Below, one piece after another: positions 21,717 to 32,626 of a stretch of 64,000 bases of DNA (positions within the stretch are counted from its first letter, which is position 1; the number at the start of each line of letters is the position of its first letter). The notes under the pieces are model-generated. The model saw only the letters and a list, made by a program, of their open reading frames with translations. It did no database searches and was not told where the DNA came from. The position numbers and the translations under genes are program-made. The DNA comes from Pseudo-nitzschia pungens (lineage: Eukaryota > Bacillariophyta > Bacillariophyceae > Bacillariales > Bacillariaceae), in the NCBI GenBank assembly GCA_037355855.1, contig CM074759.1, forward strand, positions 6,014,001-6,078,000. Reading direction: 5' to 3'.

Positions 21717-23602
21717 GGTGGGGCTAGTATCGTCTGAATAGGCGTGTTGGCTCGGGCGCTAGTAGGCTGTCAGTGGGAACCTTTATGCAGATGTACAGAT
21801 GGGGGTATCCTGGAAACAGGGTACAGCAGCAACAACAAGGGGAACCTTGGTCTGGACAAGGAAAAGGTCCCTGGGGATCCAAAAAATATACTGGAGCACA
21901 CCCACAAAAGTCACCGGGGAACTCAGAAATTTTTGCTAAAAAACGAGCAAAATTTGTCTCACACTTGGAGCACAAAAACTCTGCGCGCGGAAGAACTCTG
22001 CGGAAGAACTCTGCAAATCGTGTAGGCTTGTACTCGTACTGTACTTGTAGCTTGAAAATTGTGCAAGGAAAAGTGCCAGGTGATGACAAAGGCCGGGGCA
22101 GGAGAAGCACCGGTTGCGGGCAAATGCCAGTTGATAGATTGATAGATTGGATGCTGGGAAACAGGGTACAGCAGCAACAACAGGTCCAAGGTTGGTCTGG
22201 ACAAGGGAAAACTCCAGGGGAACCAAAAGAAAAGACTGGAGCACTACCAGAAGAGTCACGTTCGAAACCCACAGAGGTGCTCTGGAGTTACAGAATTTAG
22301 AAACTCCAGTAGACCACTGCAAATCGTGTAGAAACTGCAGCAGATAGGCTTGTAGACTTATAGGGACCAAAAGGGGACAGGGCAGCTGCTTGCGTAGAAA
22401 CCAGGGGCTTTAGTAGGAACACTAAGGGACCGGGGGAGATCAATGGCAGGGCACACTTAAAAGGCTCAGGAGGGAACTTGAAGTTCAAACTCGCGAGTAC
22501 TTATAAGTGGAAACAGTATCCAGGGGCAATTGTCTTGAAAACAGGGACCTTGAGCTAGACACTTAGGGACCAGGGAAACAGTGGAAACAGTATCCGGGGG
22601 CAAGTGGCTTGAAAACAGGTGCCTTGAGCGAGACACTTAGGGACCGGGGAAGCTGCTTGCTTGAAAACAGGGGCTTTAGTAGAAAAACCTAGGGACCAGG
22701 GAGAGGCTTGTGTCTTGAAAACAGTGTCGAACTTGAAGTTCAAGTTGGGGTTGCTTAATAGCGAAAACACTTAGGGATCAGGGAACTCGCGAACACTTAG
22801 GGACCAGGGAAATTGTAGTCTTGAAAACAAGGGGCTGTAGTAGCTGTAGTCTTGGAAACAAGAGTGCAATAAGTATAAGGTACTTAGGGATCGGTTGGTC
22901 TTGGCTTGAAAACAGGTGTAGTAGGGGGAGCCTTAAGCGAGAACACTTATGGACTGGGGGGCTTGACTAGGAAACAGGGTAGCTCTTAAATGATAGGCAC
23001 TTAGAAGAGCAGGTGGGCTATTGGCTTGAGAATAAAGGGGAACTGGAAGATATGCTCGCGCGAACTTGCAGATACTTAGGGATCAGCAAGTAGGAACCTT
23101 CTAGAAGGGGGGTGTATATGTGTTCAATCTTGAAGAATGTAGAACGTTAAGTAGGTTCGACCTTGAAGAATGTAGAACGGTAAGTGGGTATCACTTAAGG
23201 GGCTTGGAAGACTGTATAGCGTTAAATAAGAATATGGCTTGAAAACAGATCAAAAAAACAAACCGAGCTCGGAGACAAAGCGGAACTGAAGCAGAGCTGC
23301 TGTAGAATTAGTACTGCAATTGCTGTAGAAAATTATGTGTCCGTTTGCTTGTGTTGCTGCCGAAGCGATCGACCGACCGGCAAAGGAAACAAGCAACCAC
23401 AGCAGCCAAAGGGAGCAAGGAGCAGGCAAACAAACAGCAGAATCAGACAGGGGAGGTCTCTGTTGATAGGTGTAGTGCTTGGTTTTGTTGTAGGAGCTTT
23501 AGAAGTGAGTGAGATATCAAAGGGGAAAGTTGTGTAGAAATCTACGTGTTTTAAGTACTGGAACATCGGAACGTCGGACAAAATCGCGCGTCGCAAAATT
23601 GT
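21717..23602 (-). promoter_or_regulatory. LINE B 5' UTR with palindromic boxes
   Basis: About 1.9 kb without conserved coding lies upstream of ORF1. It holds many copies of two motifs spaced roughly 50-100 bases apart: a hairpin of type CCCTAAGTGTTTTCGCTTA, and CCCTGTTTTCAAG. A near-repeat of about 100 bases occurs at 21820-21920 and again at 22150-22260. One reverse monomer of the LINE I 5' array lies near 22070-22130. LINE 5' UTRs hold internal promoters, so these are candidate regulatory boxes; this is inference. Confidence 0.6.
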
Positions 23603-23891
23603 AGCATTTAGCTACACCATAACAGGTGCTTTACTCGGGGTACGTACGATTGGTACAAATCGTACGCGACGGCCCTAGTAAATTCTGCTAGCATCCATAC
23701 TAAGCAGGATAGGTCTGTTGCTAAGCCTGTTGCTAAGCCTGTTGCTAAGCCTGTTGCTAAGCCTGTATGCTACCAATTAGCACACATCTCAGCACTCAGC
23801 TCAGCACCTGTTAGTCAGCTACTGGAGGCTGCTGCCTGTAGCCCCAGTACACTCTCCTACACAGGAACCTTAGCACAGATCCTAGCACCTA
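23603..23891. repeat. Repeat R, third segment, and flanking short repeats
   Basis: The segment continues repeat R after the LINE B insertion and matches, reversed, about 41075-41170. It has a perfect 9 bp stem hairpin CGTACGATT...AATCGTACG at 23643-23666 and a 12 bp tandem repeat GTTGCTAAGCCT, four copies, at about 23710-23765. From about 23765 to 23891 the sequence is unplaced GCTAGC/CAGC-rich filler. LINE F begins at 23892. Confidence 0.65.
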
Positions 23892-24565
23892 CTTCTGCTA
23901 GGTCTGCCTCTGGGTCTCGGTCTAGCAAGCGTCCCTTTGTGCAACAGACCCCTCCAAGGCATGCTAGTGCCAACACTGCTCGCGCCACTCCTTCTCCTGC
24001 TCTTGCTCCCAGATCATCCTCTTCATCAGCCTCCTCAGCCTCTTCATCCTCTATGCATGGGTCTTCTGTTGATGATATGTCTTCCTCTTCTTCTGTGTCC
24101 TCATCTGCAAGTGTGCTTTCTGATATTGTTATGCTGGGCACTGAATCTGATCCAGGGGATTCCTTGCAGTCTTCTTCCATGCCAGCAGCTTCTCGGTTAG
24201 GCTCCCAGCAGTCAGGCTCTCAGCAGTCAGGATCTCAGCTGTCAGGCTCTCAGCAGTCAGGCTCCCAGCAGTCAGGCTCCCAGCAGGCAGGCTCCCAGCA
24301 GTCAGGATCCCAGCAGTCCGGATCCCAGCAGTCAGGCTCCCAGCCGCCAGGCTCTCAGCCGTCAGACTCCCAGCAGTCAGGCTCCCAGCAGTCAGGCTCC
24401 CAGCAGTCTGGCTCCCAGCTGACAGGCTCCCAGCAGTCTGGCTCCCAGCTGACAGGCTCCCAGCAGTCTGGCTCCCAGCTGACAGGCCACCAGCCGTCTA
24501 GACACACACCAATGGGTTCTGTGACCTCAGGCAAGGTCCCTGCTTCTTCTATCCTCAAGCAATCT
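23892..24565 (+). pseudogene. LINE F ORF1, N-terminal part with GSQQS repeats
   Basis: This frame lacks its own start because F is truncated at its 5' end. It encodes a Ser-rich segment (SSSSSASSASSSSMHGSS) and then about twenty tandem GSQQS/GSQLT repeats at 24197-24490, encoded by 15-18 bp minisatellite units. It corresponds to the N-terminus of LINE I ORF1 (3394-3921), with scattered substitutions. Element H interrupts it after SSILKQS. The protein role is that of ORF1, probably RNA-associated; no fold is recognised. Confidence 0.75.
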
Positions 24566-25880
24566 TGGACCCTAAGTGTTTTCGCTTATGGTCCTACTGT
24601 TTCCTGACCCAAGCCCTAAAGCCACTAAGTACAGTTTGCTTAAGGCTCCCCTACCTACATATACCTCTCAGATGCATTCTTCAACTGTCATCTGTTTTCA
24701 AGTCTACTGCCCTGATGGACCATAAGTGTTTTCGCTTATGGTCCTACTGTTTCCTTACCCAAGCCCCAAAGCCGCTAAGTACAGCTTGCTTAAGGCTCTC
24801 CTACCTACATATACCTCTCAGATGCACACTTCAACTGTCATCTGTTTTCAAGTCTACTGCCCTGCTGGACCATAAGTGTTCTCACTTAAGGTCCTACTAT
24901 TTCCTGACCCAAGCCCCAAAGCCGCTAAGTACAGCTTGCTTAAGGCTCTCCTACCTACATAACCCTCTCAGATGCACACTTCAACTGTCATCTGTTTTCA
25001 AGTCTACTGCCCTGATAGTCCATAATTGTTTTTGATTATGGACCTACTGTTTTTATGACCCAAGCCCCAAAGCTGCTAAGTACATGTTACTTAACGCACC
25101 ACCACCTACATATACCCCTCCAGTTCACAGTACAGCAGAGACCTGTTTTCAAGCCTACAGCCCTGATGGTCCATAAGTGTTTTCACTTAAAGGCCCTGTT
25201 TCCAAGCTACTACAGGAGAGCAAGTTCAAGTTCGAACAGAAGGCCAGCTGTTACGAATTTGAATTTGGTAGTAGGCTCCACCGCCTCTACGTGTTTCCGG
25301 CTACTACTAAGTTCGAACAGAAGGACAGCTGTTACGAATTTGGTAGTAGGCTCCGTACTATATGTACCATACAGTGGTAAGGAATGTGGTTCGGGATGTG
25401 TTTGGGGATGACTACTCGCATTACTGGTGATGCTGCAATCCAGCATTCAGAGAGGAGTTTTGCTTTTGTACGCTGACCACTAGCATTACAGATACCATGT
25501 ATCTAGTCAGGGTTTTGCTTGTGTCAGCTGACCACTAGCATTACGGATGCTGCACACCAGCATTGGAGGGACAGTTTTGCTTGTGTCTTTCCCTTTCACG
25601 TTCTTGTTACCCCGTTTCCTGTACGCTTTGCAACAGCAGTGTCTGTTGTGCTCTGGACTGGTTCGTTTTATTTTTTCCTGTTTCTTACCAAGGTTCGTTT
25701 GCAAAATAGCCGTCCTTACAACCTGGGGCCTATTCCCCATGGTTGAGGCGGCGCGTCGTTCTACAACTTGGGGCCTAACCTCTCTTCGATTGAGGCGACG
25801 ATAAAGTCTGGTTACAGACTGAGTAGCTTTTAACCACCTTCGGTGGATTTTCCTACTTAAATAGGTATATTATTATTATT
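24566..25880 (+). mobile_element. Element H, 5'-truncated relative of G
   Basis: An insertion of about 1.3 kb in LINE F ORF1 is flanked by the 17 bp target duplication CTATCCTCAAGCAATCT at 24549-24565 and 25881-25897. It matches G (reversed): three 150 bp units (markers at 24591, 24741, 24891, 25041), then the shared 3' region with hairpins GTCTG-GTTA-CAGAC (25806-25819) and CCACC-TTC-GGTGG (25834-25846), and a TATTATTATTATT tail. It lacks the 5' end, as expected of incomplete target-primed reverse transcription. ORFs inside it are artefacts of the 150 bp period. Confidence 0.85.
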
Positions 25881-28207
25881 CTATCCTCAAGCAATCTACT
25901 CTTGCCTTTTCCTCTGCCCAGAAGTCTGTTTCCTCTCAGCAGAAAGCGCGCCATTCCCAACGCAAGGAGGCTCTGGCTGCTGCAAACAGGGCTCATTCTG
26001 ATTCCTTCTTCTGGTGTTTTTATGGTCAGGGTCCCTGTTCTGGCAGGTCTCCCACACCTCCTGCAATTCAAGCCTTTCGCAAATGTCCAACAGATTCCCG
26101 CTTATGGGCTGGGTGCCCAAGCCCTACACACTTTTTCAGCAAGAAGGAGGATCAAGACAAGAAATCCATCCATGATATTTGCCAGACTGCCATCCCTCCT
26201 GTTTATGCTCAGGCTTTTCCAGACAATCCTGATTGGCGCACTGCCTCTGTAGATTCCTTGGCCTCTCTTGCCTCTGCTTGCTTTCAAGGCTCTGCCCCAG
26301 CCTGGACCAAGCAACCCTCTGGCCAGGCTCTGAAGAAATGTCTTATTGGTTTGGTCAAGATGTCTCCTGAGTGTTTTGATGACTTGTATTGTGAAGGCAA
26401 CCTTCTGCCAAGCACTGAAGGCAAAGTTTGGTTGGCAGCTAACCGGGTGCTTGGCTCCCACTGGCATTTCAAGAAGAGACCTCCTACACCTGCGCCATCT
26501 GCGGTTGATGATGCTTCCACTTCCAAATCAGTGTCCTTTCTTCCTGGTGGTGGTGGTGCTACTGTCTTGTCCTCTTCTGCTGGGCATTTCCTCCAACGCC
26601 GAGGGGTTTGCTCAAGTGATTCCCGGGCTCCTGTGGATGTCACTGCAGGTACCAAGTGTTCCCATAGTTCTTTTGCCACTCTTTCCCTTCCCCGGTTGAT
26701 GTCTCAACGCCCTGGGGAACTGTATGATGAACTGCTCAAGTCTCTCAAGGAAGCTTTGGATCTCCTTTGGACTGTTGACAAGCGCCTGGTGCTGTATGTT
26801 TTTCCCTCAAGAGCCCGGCTCAACCCCAAGGCCAAGCCTGTTACCAAGCTTTGGACAACACTTCCTGACAGGAAAACCTTGGAATTGTATGTTGCCCAGC
26901 TCTGGCTTCGCAGCAGAACTGCTCCTCAGTTACGGTTCTTTGTGGGGCATAGTGTTTCCCTGGAGACTCTATTGTCTGTACCCTTGCTCCAGAGGCTCAG
27001 GGATCGTGACATGGACTTGAAGTTTGACCACATTCAGGCCCCAGTTATTGTCACCTGTGGTTTTCTCCTTGGATCCTACATGCAGAGTTTTGATCTTGAC
27101 CACTACAACGAATTGCTTCAGACTCATCCCAGGTTTCAGGCATGTCCTATTGCTGTTATCAGGAAGAATATTAGCCTGGACAACTCCAGAACTCCTGATC
27201 CCAATCTGATTCTGGCTGCTCATGTTTTATGTGATGCTACCAAGCGAGCCCAAACTGTTCAGCTTCTCAAAGCCCAGTTCAATCGTTGCAAGCCTTCGGA
27301 CATTGCCTCTCTCCCTGATGGTAAATTCTACAAGTTCATTGAGACAGCTACCAATTCTTCTGACAGGCCCCTCCCCCCTTCCAAGCTCAAGACTGTTCGC
27401 CAAGCCAAGCACCACCAAGCCAAATTTATTGAGAGTCATGAAACTGCTCCTGTTCTGGGAGTAGTGGATCTTGATCTTCCTGTTGATTTGGGCCAAGGGC
27501 TGGGTTTGAAGACCCTGCGTAGTGTGCTCATGGGCATCAGAACTCGTGACAATTGGTCATGGCCTCTCTTTCTTTCTGTTGATACTAGTCCATACCGGGG
27601 CGAGATCCTTGCTTTGTACAACATCACTACCAAGGCTGAAGCCATGGCCATGTTGTCTTTCCTGCCTATTTTTCTGGAGGCTCAGTATGGTTCCTGTGTT
27701 TGCCAGTGGTTCTCTTCTGAGTGTTTGACTGAAATGGAGGCTTACCATTGGGATGCTGCTGCCAACTGTGTTGTGGAAACTGCACCGGCTGCAGACCCAA
27801 TGCAGGATGCCTCTCTTCCATTCTTTGGAGATGGTGATGCCAGAGATTGGGAGCTTGTTGATGATGACTTGTCAGTTGACCTTGCTCCAGACCTCACCTT
27901 TGATCTGGATTTGCACTTCAACCTCCAAGCCCGTGCTGACAGTGGTGGTGGTGGATTTGATGATTCCCAATCCATGGATACCTTAGCTACTGGCACTTCA
28001 AACCTCACTGCTGTCCAGGCTGCACCGCCTGCAGGTGATGTTTCTCCCGGGGGTGACCCTCCCGATACTGCCATGACTGGTGCTTCCCCTGTGGCCTCTC
28101 CTGATGCCCCACCTGCAGTTCCTGCTGTCCCGCCTTCTGGTTTGCCTGGAGGTGAGGAAGATGCAGCCTCTGCTTTGAGGGTTGGAGTTGCTGCTATTGC
28201 ATTCTCC
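25881..28207 (+). pseudogene. LINE F ORF1, middle and C-terminal part
   Basis: The ORF1 frame resumes after H (STLAFSSAQKS...) and stays open to 28207, where LINE C is inserted after VAAIAFS. It aligns throughout with B and C ORF1: HFFSKKE..DKKSIHD, LPRLMSQRPGELYDELL, the conserved core, and the acidic C-terminal stretch. The last residues, with the stop, are at 38746-38859. Codons after 28207 in the same frame are read-through into the LINE C 5' UTR. Confidence 0.85.
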
Positions 28208-29782
28208 ACAATTTTGCGACGCGCCCGATGTTCCGATGTTCCAGTACTTAAAACACGTATATTTCTACACACCATTCCCCTTTGATATCTCCCTCACTTC
28301 TAAAGCTCCTACAACAACACCAAGCACTACACCTATTAACAGAGACCTCCCCTAGCTGATTCTGCTGTTTGTTTGGTTGCTCCTTGCTTCCTTTGGTTGC
28401 TTTGGTTGCTTGTTTCCGTGTCGGTTGGTCGATCGGCAAGCAACAAGCAACACGACCGAAAACACGGACACATAATTTTCTACAGCAACACCAGTACTAA
28501 TTTCTACAGCTGATTCTGTTTCGGTTTCGCTTTGTCTCCGAGCTCGGTTTGTTTTTCGATCTGTTTTCAAGCTACCTTATTATTTAACGCTATACAGTCT
28601 TTCAAGCCCCTTAAGTGATATCCACTTAACGTTCTACATTCTTCAAGGTCCCTTGCTGAGTTCCCTAAGTCTTTTCAAGTTGAAGTTGTCGAACACATAC
28701 ATACCCCCCCTTCTAGAAGGTTCCTCGCGAGCATATCTTCTAGTTCCCTCCCTGTTTTCAAGTCAATAGCCTCTCTGCTCCCTAAGTGGTAATCACTTAA
28801 GAGCTACCCTGTTTCCTAGCCAAGCCCCCTAGTCCCTAAGTGTTTTCGCTTAAGGCTTCCCCTACTACATCTGTTTTCAAGCCAAGACCACCTGATTCCT
28901 AAGTACCTCCTACTTAGTGCACTCTTGTTTCCAAGATTAGAACTACTATCGCCCCTTGTTTTCAAGACTACAGTTCCCCTGGTCCCTAAGTGTTCGCGAG
29001 TTCCTTGATCCCTAAGTGTTTTCGCTATTAAGCAACCCCAACTTGAACTTCAAGTTCGACACTGTTTTCAAGACACAAGCCTCCCCCTGGTTTTTAGGTG
29101 TTTCTACAAAAGCCCCTGTTTTCAAGCAAGCAGCTTCCCTGGTCCCTAAGTGTCTCGCTCAAGGTCCCTGTTTTCAAGCCAATTGCCCCTGGATACTGTT
29201 TCCACTTATAAGTACTCGCGAGTTTGAACTTCAAGTTCCCTCCTGAGCCTTTTAAGTGTGCACTGACATTGATATCCCCTGGTCCCTAAGTGTTCCTACT
29301 AAAGCCCCTGTTTTCAAGATACCAACTTCCCTGGTGGGCTGCTGTATTTCAATTCAAATCGTTTACGATTCGAATTTGCAAGCCTATTTACGATTCGAAT
29401 TTGCAAGCCTACGAATTTGCAGTCTACACGGTTTGCAGTAGTTGAAAAATTGTTCAAACCTGCACAATTTTAAGCTACGAGTACCGTACCGTACCGGACA
29501 CCGGACACGAGTGTGAGACGAATTTTGCTTGTTTTTTAGCAAAAATCCCTACACGAGTTGCTGTACAAGTTTAGCGCTCCAAGTGTGAGACAATTTTTGC
29601 TCGTTTTTTAGCAAAAATTCCTACACGAATTGCAGTACTACCGTGCTACCGTACGTACGAGCAAAAATTGTTCAAATTTGCACAATTTTCAAGTCACTAG
29701 CTTCCCATTTCGTGCAGAGTTTCACGATATTGCTACCCTCAGTTGTCCCTCTACATACAGTACAACAACTACCAAACCCACC
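28208..29782 (+). promoter_or_regulatory. LINE C 5' UTR with palindromic boxes
   Basis: About 1.6 kb of untranslated sequence is related to the LINE B 5' UTR. It includes the palindrome TTAAGTGATATCCACTTAA (28611-28629), hairpins such as CCCTAAGTGTTTTCGCTTA near 28834, and many CTGTTTTCAAG boxes. Between about 29480 and 29690 a block with GCTCGTTTTTTAGCAAAAAT occurs twice. No conserved ORF is present. Confidence 0.6.
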
Positions 29783-32626
29783 ATGCCTCCCCCCCCGCCA
29801 GCTTCCAGGCGAAAACGGCCTCCCTTGCCTGCCACTCCTTCAAACAAACGCGCCTTTGTGGGGACTCCTTCTCGCCGCCCACCTGCTGGCTCCGTTCAGG
29901 CTACTCCCTCCCCCCCTCCCTCTCGGGATTCTCTCCCTTCTGATGATGATATGTCCTTCACTTCTGCTGTATCTACTGGTGCACTAGATGATGTTGATAT
30001 GAGCACTGAGCAGTCAGGCACTGGTGGGCATTCCGACACTGGGCATTCAGGCAGTGGGCAGTCCGACAGTGGGACGTCTGACAGTGGACAGTCCGGCAGT
30101 GGGAAGTCCAACAGTGGGAAGTCCACCAGTGAGACGCCTGGGGATGGTCAGCCAGGCTCTGAGCACTCAGACCCTAAGCCCCCTCCTTCCAAGGTCTCTC
30201 CTTCCAAGTCTAGTCTGAAACAAGCTACTCTTGCATTCCTTTCTGACACACCATCTGCAGAGCGAAATGCTCTGCGCCAGACAGCCCTGGCTGCTGCCAA
30301 CAAAGCTCACTCAGATTCTTTCCTCTGGTGCTTCTACGGTAAGGGGCCTTTTGCTGGTTGTGCTTCCATTCCCACCCCTATCCAAGCTCTTCGCAAAACT
30401 CCAACAGGATCCCGGCTATGGACTGGGTGTCCAAGTCCCACTCACTTTTTCAGCAAGAAGGATGGGAATGACAAGAAATCCATTCACGATGTCTGTCAGT
30501 CCGCCATTCCTCCAGTTTATTCGCAAGCTTATCCCGACCACCCTGATTGGAGAACTGCTTCCTTAGAGTCCCTGGTTTCCCTTGCATCTATATGCTTTCA
30601 AGATTCTGCAGACTGGACCAAGCAACCTTCCGGCCATGCTCTAAAGAGATGTCTTATTGGTTTGGCCAAGATGTCTCCTGAATGTTTTGACAACTTGTAC
30701 TGTGAAGGCAACCTTTTGCCCAGCACTGAAGGAAACGTTTGGTTGGCAGCTAACCAAGCACTTGGATCCCACTGGCATTTCAAGCAGAAGCCGCCTGCTC
30801 CTGCTCCTGCAGCAGGGGGTGTTGCTTCCAGCTCCAGATCAGTGTCCTTTCTTCCTGGTCTAGGTGGTGCCACTGTGTTGTCCTCTTCTGATGGGCATTT
30901 TCTACAGCGCCGAGGGGTTTGCTCTAGTGATTCCAGGTCTCCAGTAGATGTCACTGAAGGTTCCAAGTGTTCTCACAGTTCATATGTAACACTCTCCCTT
31001 CCCCGGCTCATGTCTCAACACCCTGGGGAGCTGTATGATGAACTGCTTCAGTCTCTCAAGGAAGCCCTGGAATTGCTCTGGAAAGTTGACAAGCGCCTGG
31101 TGCTCTATGTTTTTCCTTCCAGAGCTAGGCTCAACCCCAAAGCCAAGCCTGTCACCAAGTTGTGGTCTACCCTCCCAGACAGAAAAACCTTGGAGTTGTA
31201 TGTCGCTCAGCTGTGGCTTCGCAGCAGAACTGCCCCCCATTTAAGGTTCTTTGTTGGGCACAGTGTTTCTTTGAAGACTCTCCTATCTACATCTTTGCTT
31301 CAGAGACTCAGGGATCGTGACATGGACTTGAAGTATGATCATATCCAGGCTCCAGTTATTGTCACCTGTGGTTTCCTCCTTGGATCTTACATGCAGAGTT
31401 TTGATCTTGATCACTACAATGCATTACTTCAGACCCATCCCAGGTTTCAAGCCTTTCCAATTTCTGTTATCCGGAAGAACATCAGCCTGGACAACTCCAG
31501 ATCCCCTGATCCCAATCCTGTCTCAGCTGCTCATGTCCTTTGTGATGCTACCAAGCGAGCCCAAACTGTCAAGCTGCTCAAAGGTCAGTTCAACAGGTGC
31601 AAGCCTTCTGACATTGCATCCCTCCCTGATGGTAAATTCTACAAGTTTATTGAGACAGCCACCAACCCCTCTGACAGGCCCCTCCCTCCCTCCAAGCTCA
31701 AGACTGTGAAACAAGCCAAGTACGGACAGTCCAAGTTTATTGCAAGCCATGAGACTGCTCCTGTTCTGGGTGTTGTTGATCTTGATCTTCCTATTGATTT
31801 GGGACAGGGCTTGGGTTTGAAGACTCTGCGCCGAGTGTTAATGGGTATACGAACGCGTGACAATTGGTCCTGGCCTCTGTTCCTTTCAGTTGATACTAGC
31901 TCCTACCGGGGTGAAATTCTCGCTTTGTACAACACCACCACCAAGGCTGAAGCCACGGCCATGTTGTCTTTCCTGCCTATTTTTTTGGAAGCACAGTATG
32001 GTTCCTGTGTTTGCCAGTGGTTCTCTTCTGAGTGCTTGACTGAAATGGAAGCCTTTCACTGGGATGAAACTGCCAAATGTGTTGTGGAAACTGCTCCTGC
32101 TGCTGACCAGATACAGGATGACTCTCTTCCCTTTTTTGGTGATGGTGATGCAAGGGATTGGGAATTTGTTGATGATGATTTGTCAGTTGACCTTGCTCCA
32201 GACCTAACTTTTGATCTGGATTTGCACTTCAACCTCCAAGCACGTGCTGACAGTGGAGGTGGTGGATTTGATGATTCCCAATCCATGGATACTCTGGCAA
32301 CTGGGACCTCTAACCTCACTGCCGCTCAGGCTCCAACTACTGCTGCTCCAGCTGCAACTACTCAGGGTTCTGCAGATGGTGCATCTCCCTCTCCCTCTTT
32401 GCATGGTGCTTCCCCTACTGAGGGTCATGCTGACCAGCCTGTAGACAAACCTGGTGTTGGGGATGAAGTGGCCTCTTCTTTGCGGGTTGGTTTGGCTGCC
32501 ATTGCCTTTTCTCCTAACACTGATGCTAGTGTCAGTGATTTGAGCCATGCCAATGCATCTACCAAGTCCGCTCCGGCAACATTTTCTACCGTGCGACAGA
32601 CTCGGTTTCCTTCTGATCATGGTTAG
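29783..32626 (+). CDS. LINE C ORF1 protein, 947 residues
   Basis: The frame is intact from the ATG at 29783 (MPPPPPASRRKRPPLPATPS) to TAG at 32624-32626. The frame extends upstream to 29630, but the 29783 ATG, in the context CACCATGCC, matches the start in LINE B and is preferred. It has fewer five-residue SG(Q/K)SDSG repeats than LINE B and the same core and acidic C-terminus. No zinc knuckle or recognised RNA-binding fold is visible. The stop overlaps the ORF2 start at 32619. Confidence 0.85.
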   Translation: MPPPPPASRRKRPPLPATPSNKRAFVGTPSRRPPAGSVQATPSPPPSRDSLPSDDDMSFTSAVSTGALDDVDMSTEQSGTGGHSDTGHSGSGQSDSGTSDSGQSGSGKSNSGKSTSETPGDGQPGSEHSDPKPPPSKVSPSKSSLKQATLAFLSDTPSAERNALRQTALAAANKAHSDSFLWCFYGKGPFAGCASIPTPIQALRKTPTGSRLWTGCPSPTHFFSKKDGNDKKSIHDVCQSAIPPVYSQAYPDHPDWRTASLESLVSLASICFQDSADWTKQPSGHALKRCLIGLAKMSPECFDNLYCEGNLLPSTEGNVWLAANQALGSHWHFKQKPPAPAPAAGGVASSSRSVSFLPGLGGATVLSSSDGHFLQRRGVCSSDSRSPVDVTEGSKCSHSSYVTLSLPRLMSQHPGELYDELLQSLKEALELLWKVDKRLVLYVFPSRARLNPKAKPVTKLWSTLPDRKTLELYVAQLWLRSRTAPHLRFFVGHSVSLKTLLSTSLLQRLRDRDMDLKYDHIQAPVIVTCGFLLGSYMQSFDLDHYNALLQTHPRFQAFPISVIRKNISLDNSRSPDPNPVSAAHVLCDATKRAQTVKLLKGQFNRCKPSDIASLPDGKFYKFIETATNPSDRPLPPSKLKTVKQAKYGQSKFIASHETAPVLGVVDLDLPIDLGQGLGLKTLRRVLMGIRTRDNWSWPLFLSVDTSSYRGEILALYNTTTKAEATAMLSFLPIFLEAQYGSCVCQWFSSECLTEMEAFHWDETAKCVVETAPAADQIQDDSLPFFGDGDARDWEFVDDDLSVDLAPDLTFDLDLHFNLQARADSGGGGFDDSQSMDTLATGTSNLTAAQAPTTAAPAATTQGSADGASPSPSLHGASPTEGHADQPVDKPGVGDEVASSLRVGLAAIAFSPNTDASVSDLSHANASTKSAPATFSTVRQTRFPSDHG

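Larger units (their letters stand above)
10416..23602 (-). mobile_element. LINE B, full-length I-group-like non-LTR element, interrupted by G
   Basis: The element spans 13,187 bp, about 11.0 kb without the G insertion. On the minus strand it has a 5' UTR (23602-21717), ORF1 (21716-18759), ORF2 (18766 to 10718, interrupted) and a 3' UTR ending in an (ATT)n tail. A target duplication of about 20 bp (AGCATTTAGCTACACCATAA) is at 10396-10415 and 23603-23622. The presence of EEP, RT and downstream RNase H, and a TAA/ATT-repeat tail, fit the I group of LINEs; the exact clade is inference. It is the only copy in the window retaining the whole RT in one uninterrupted ORF2 segment. Confidence 0.92.
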
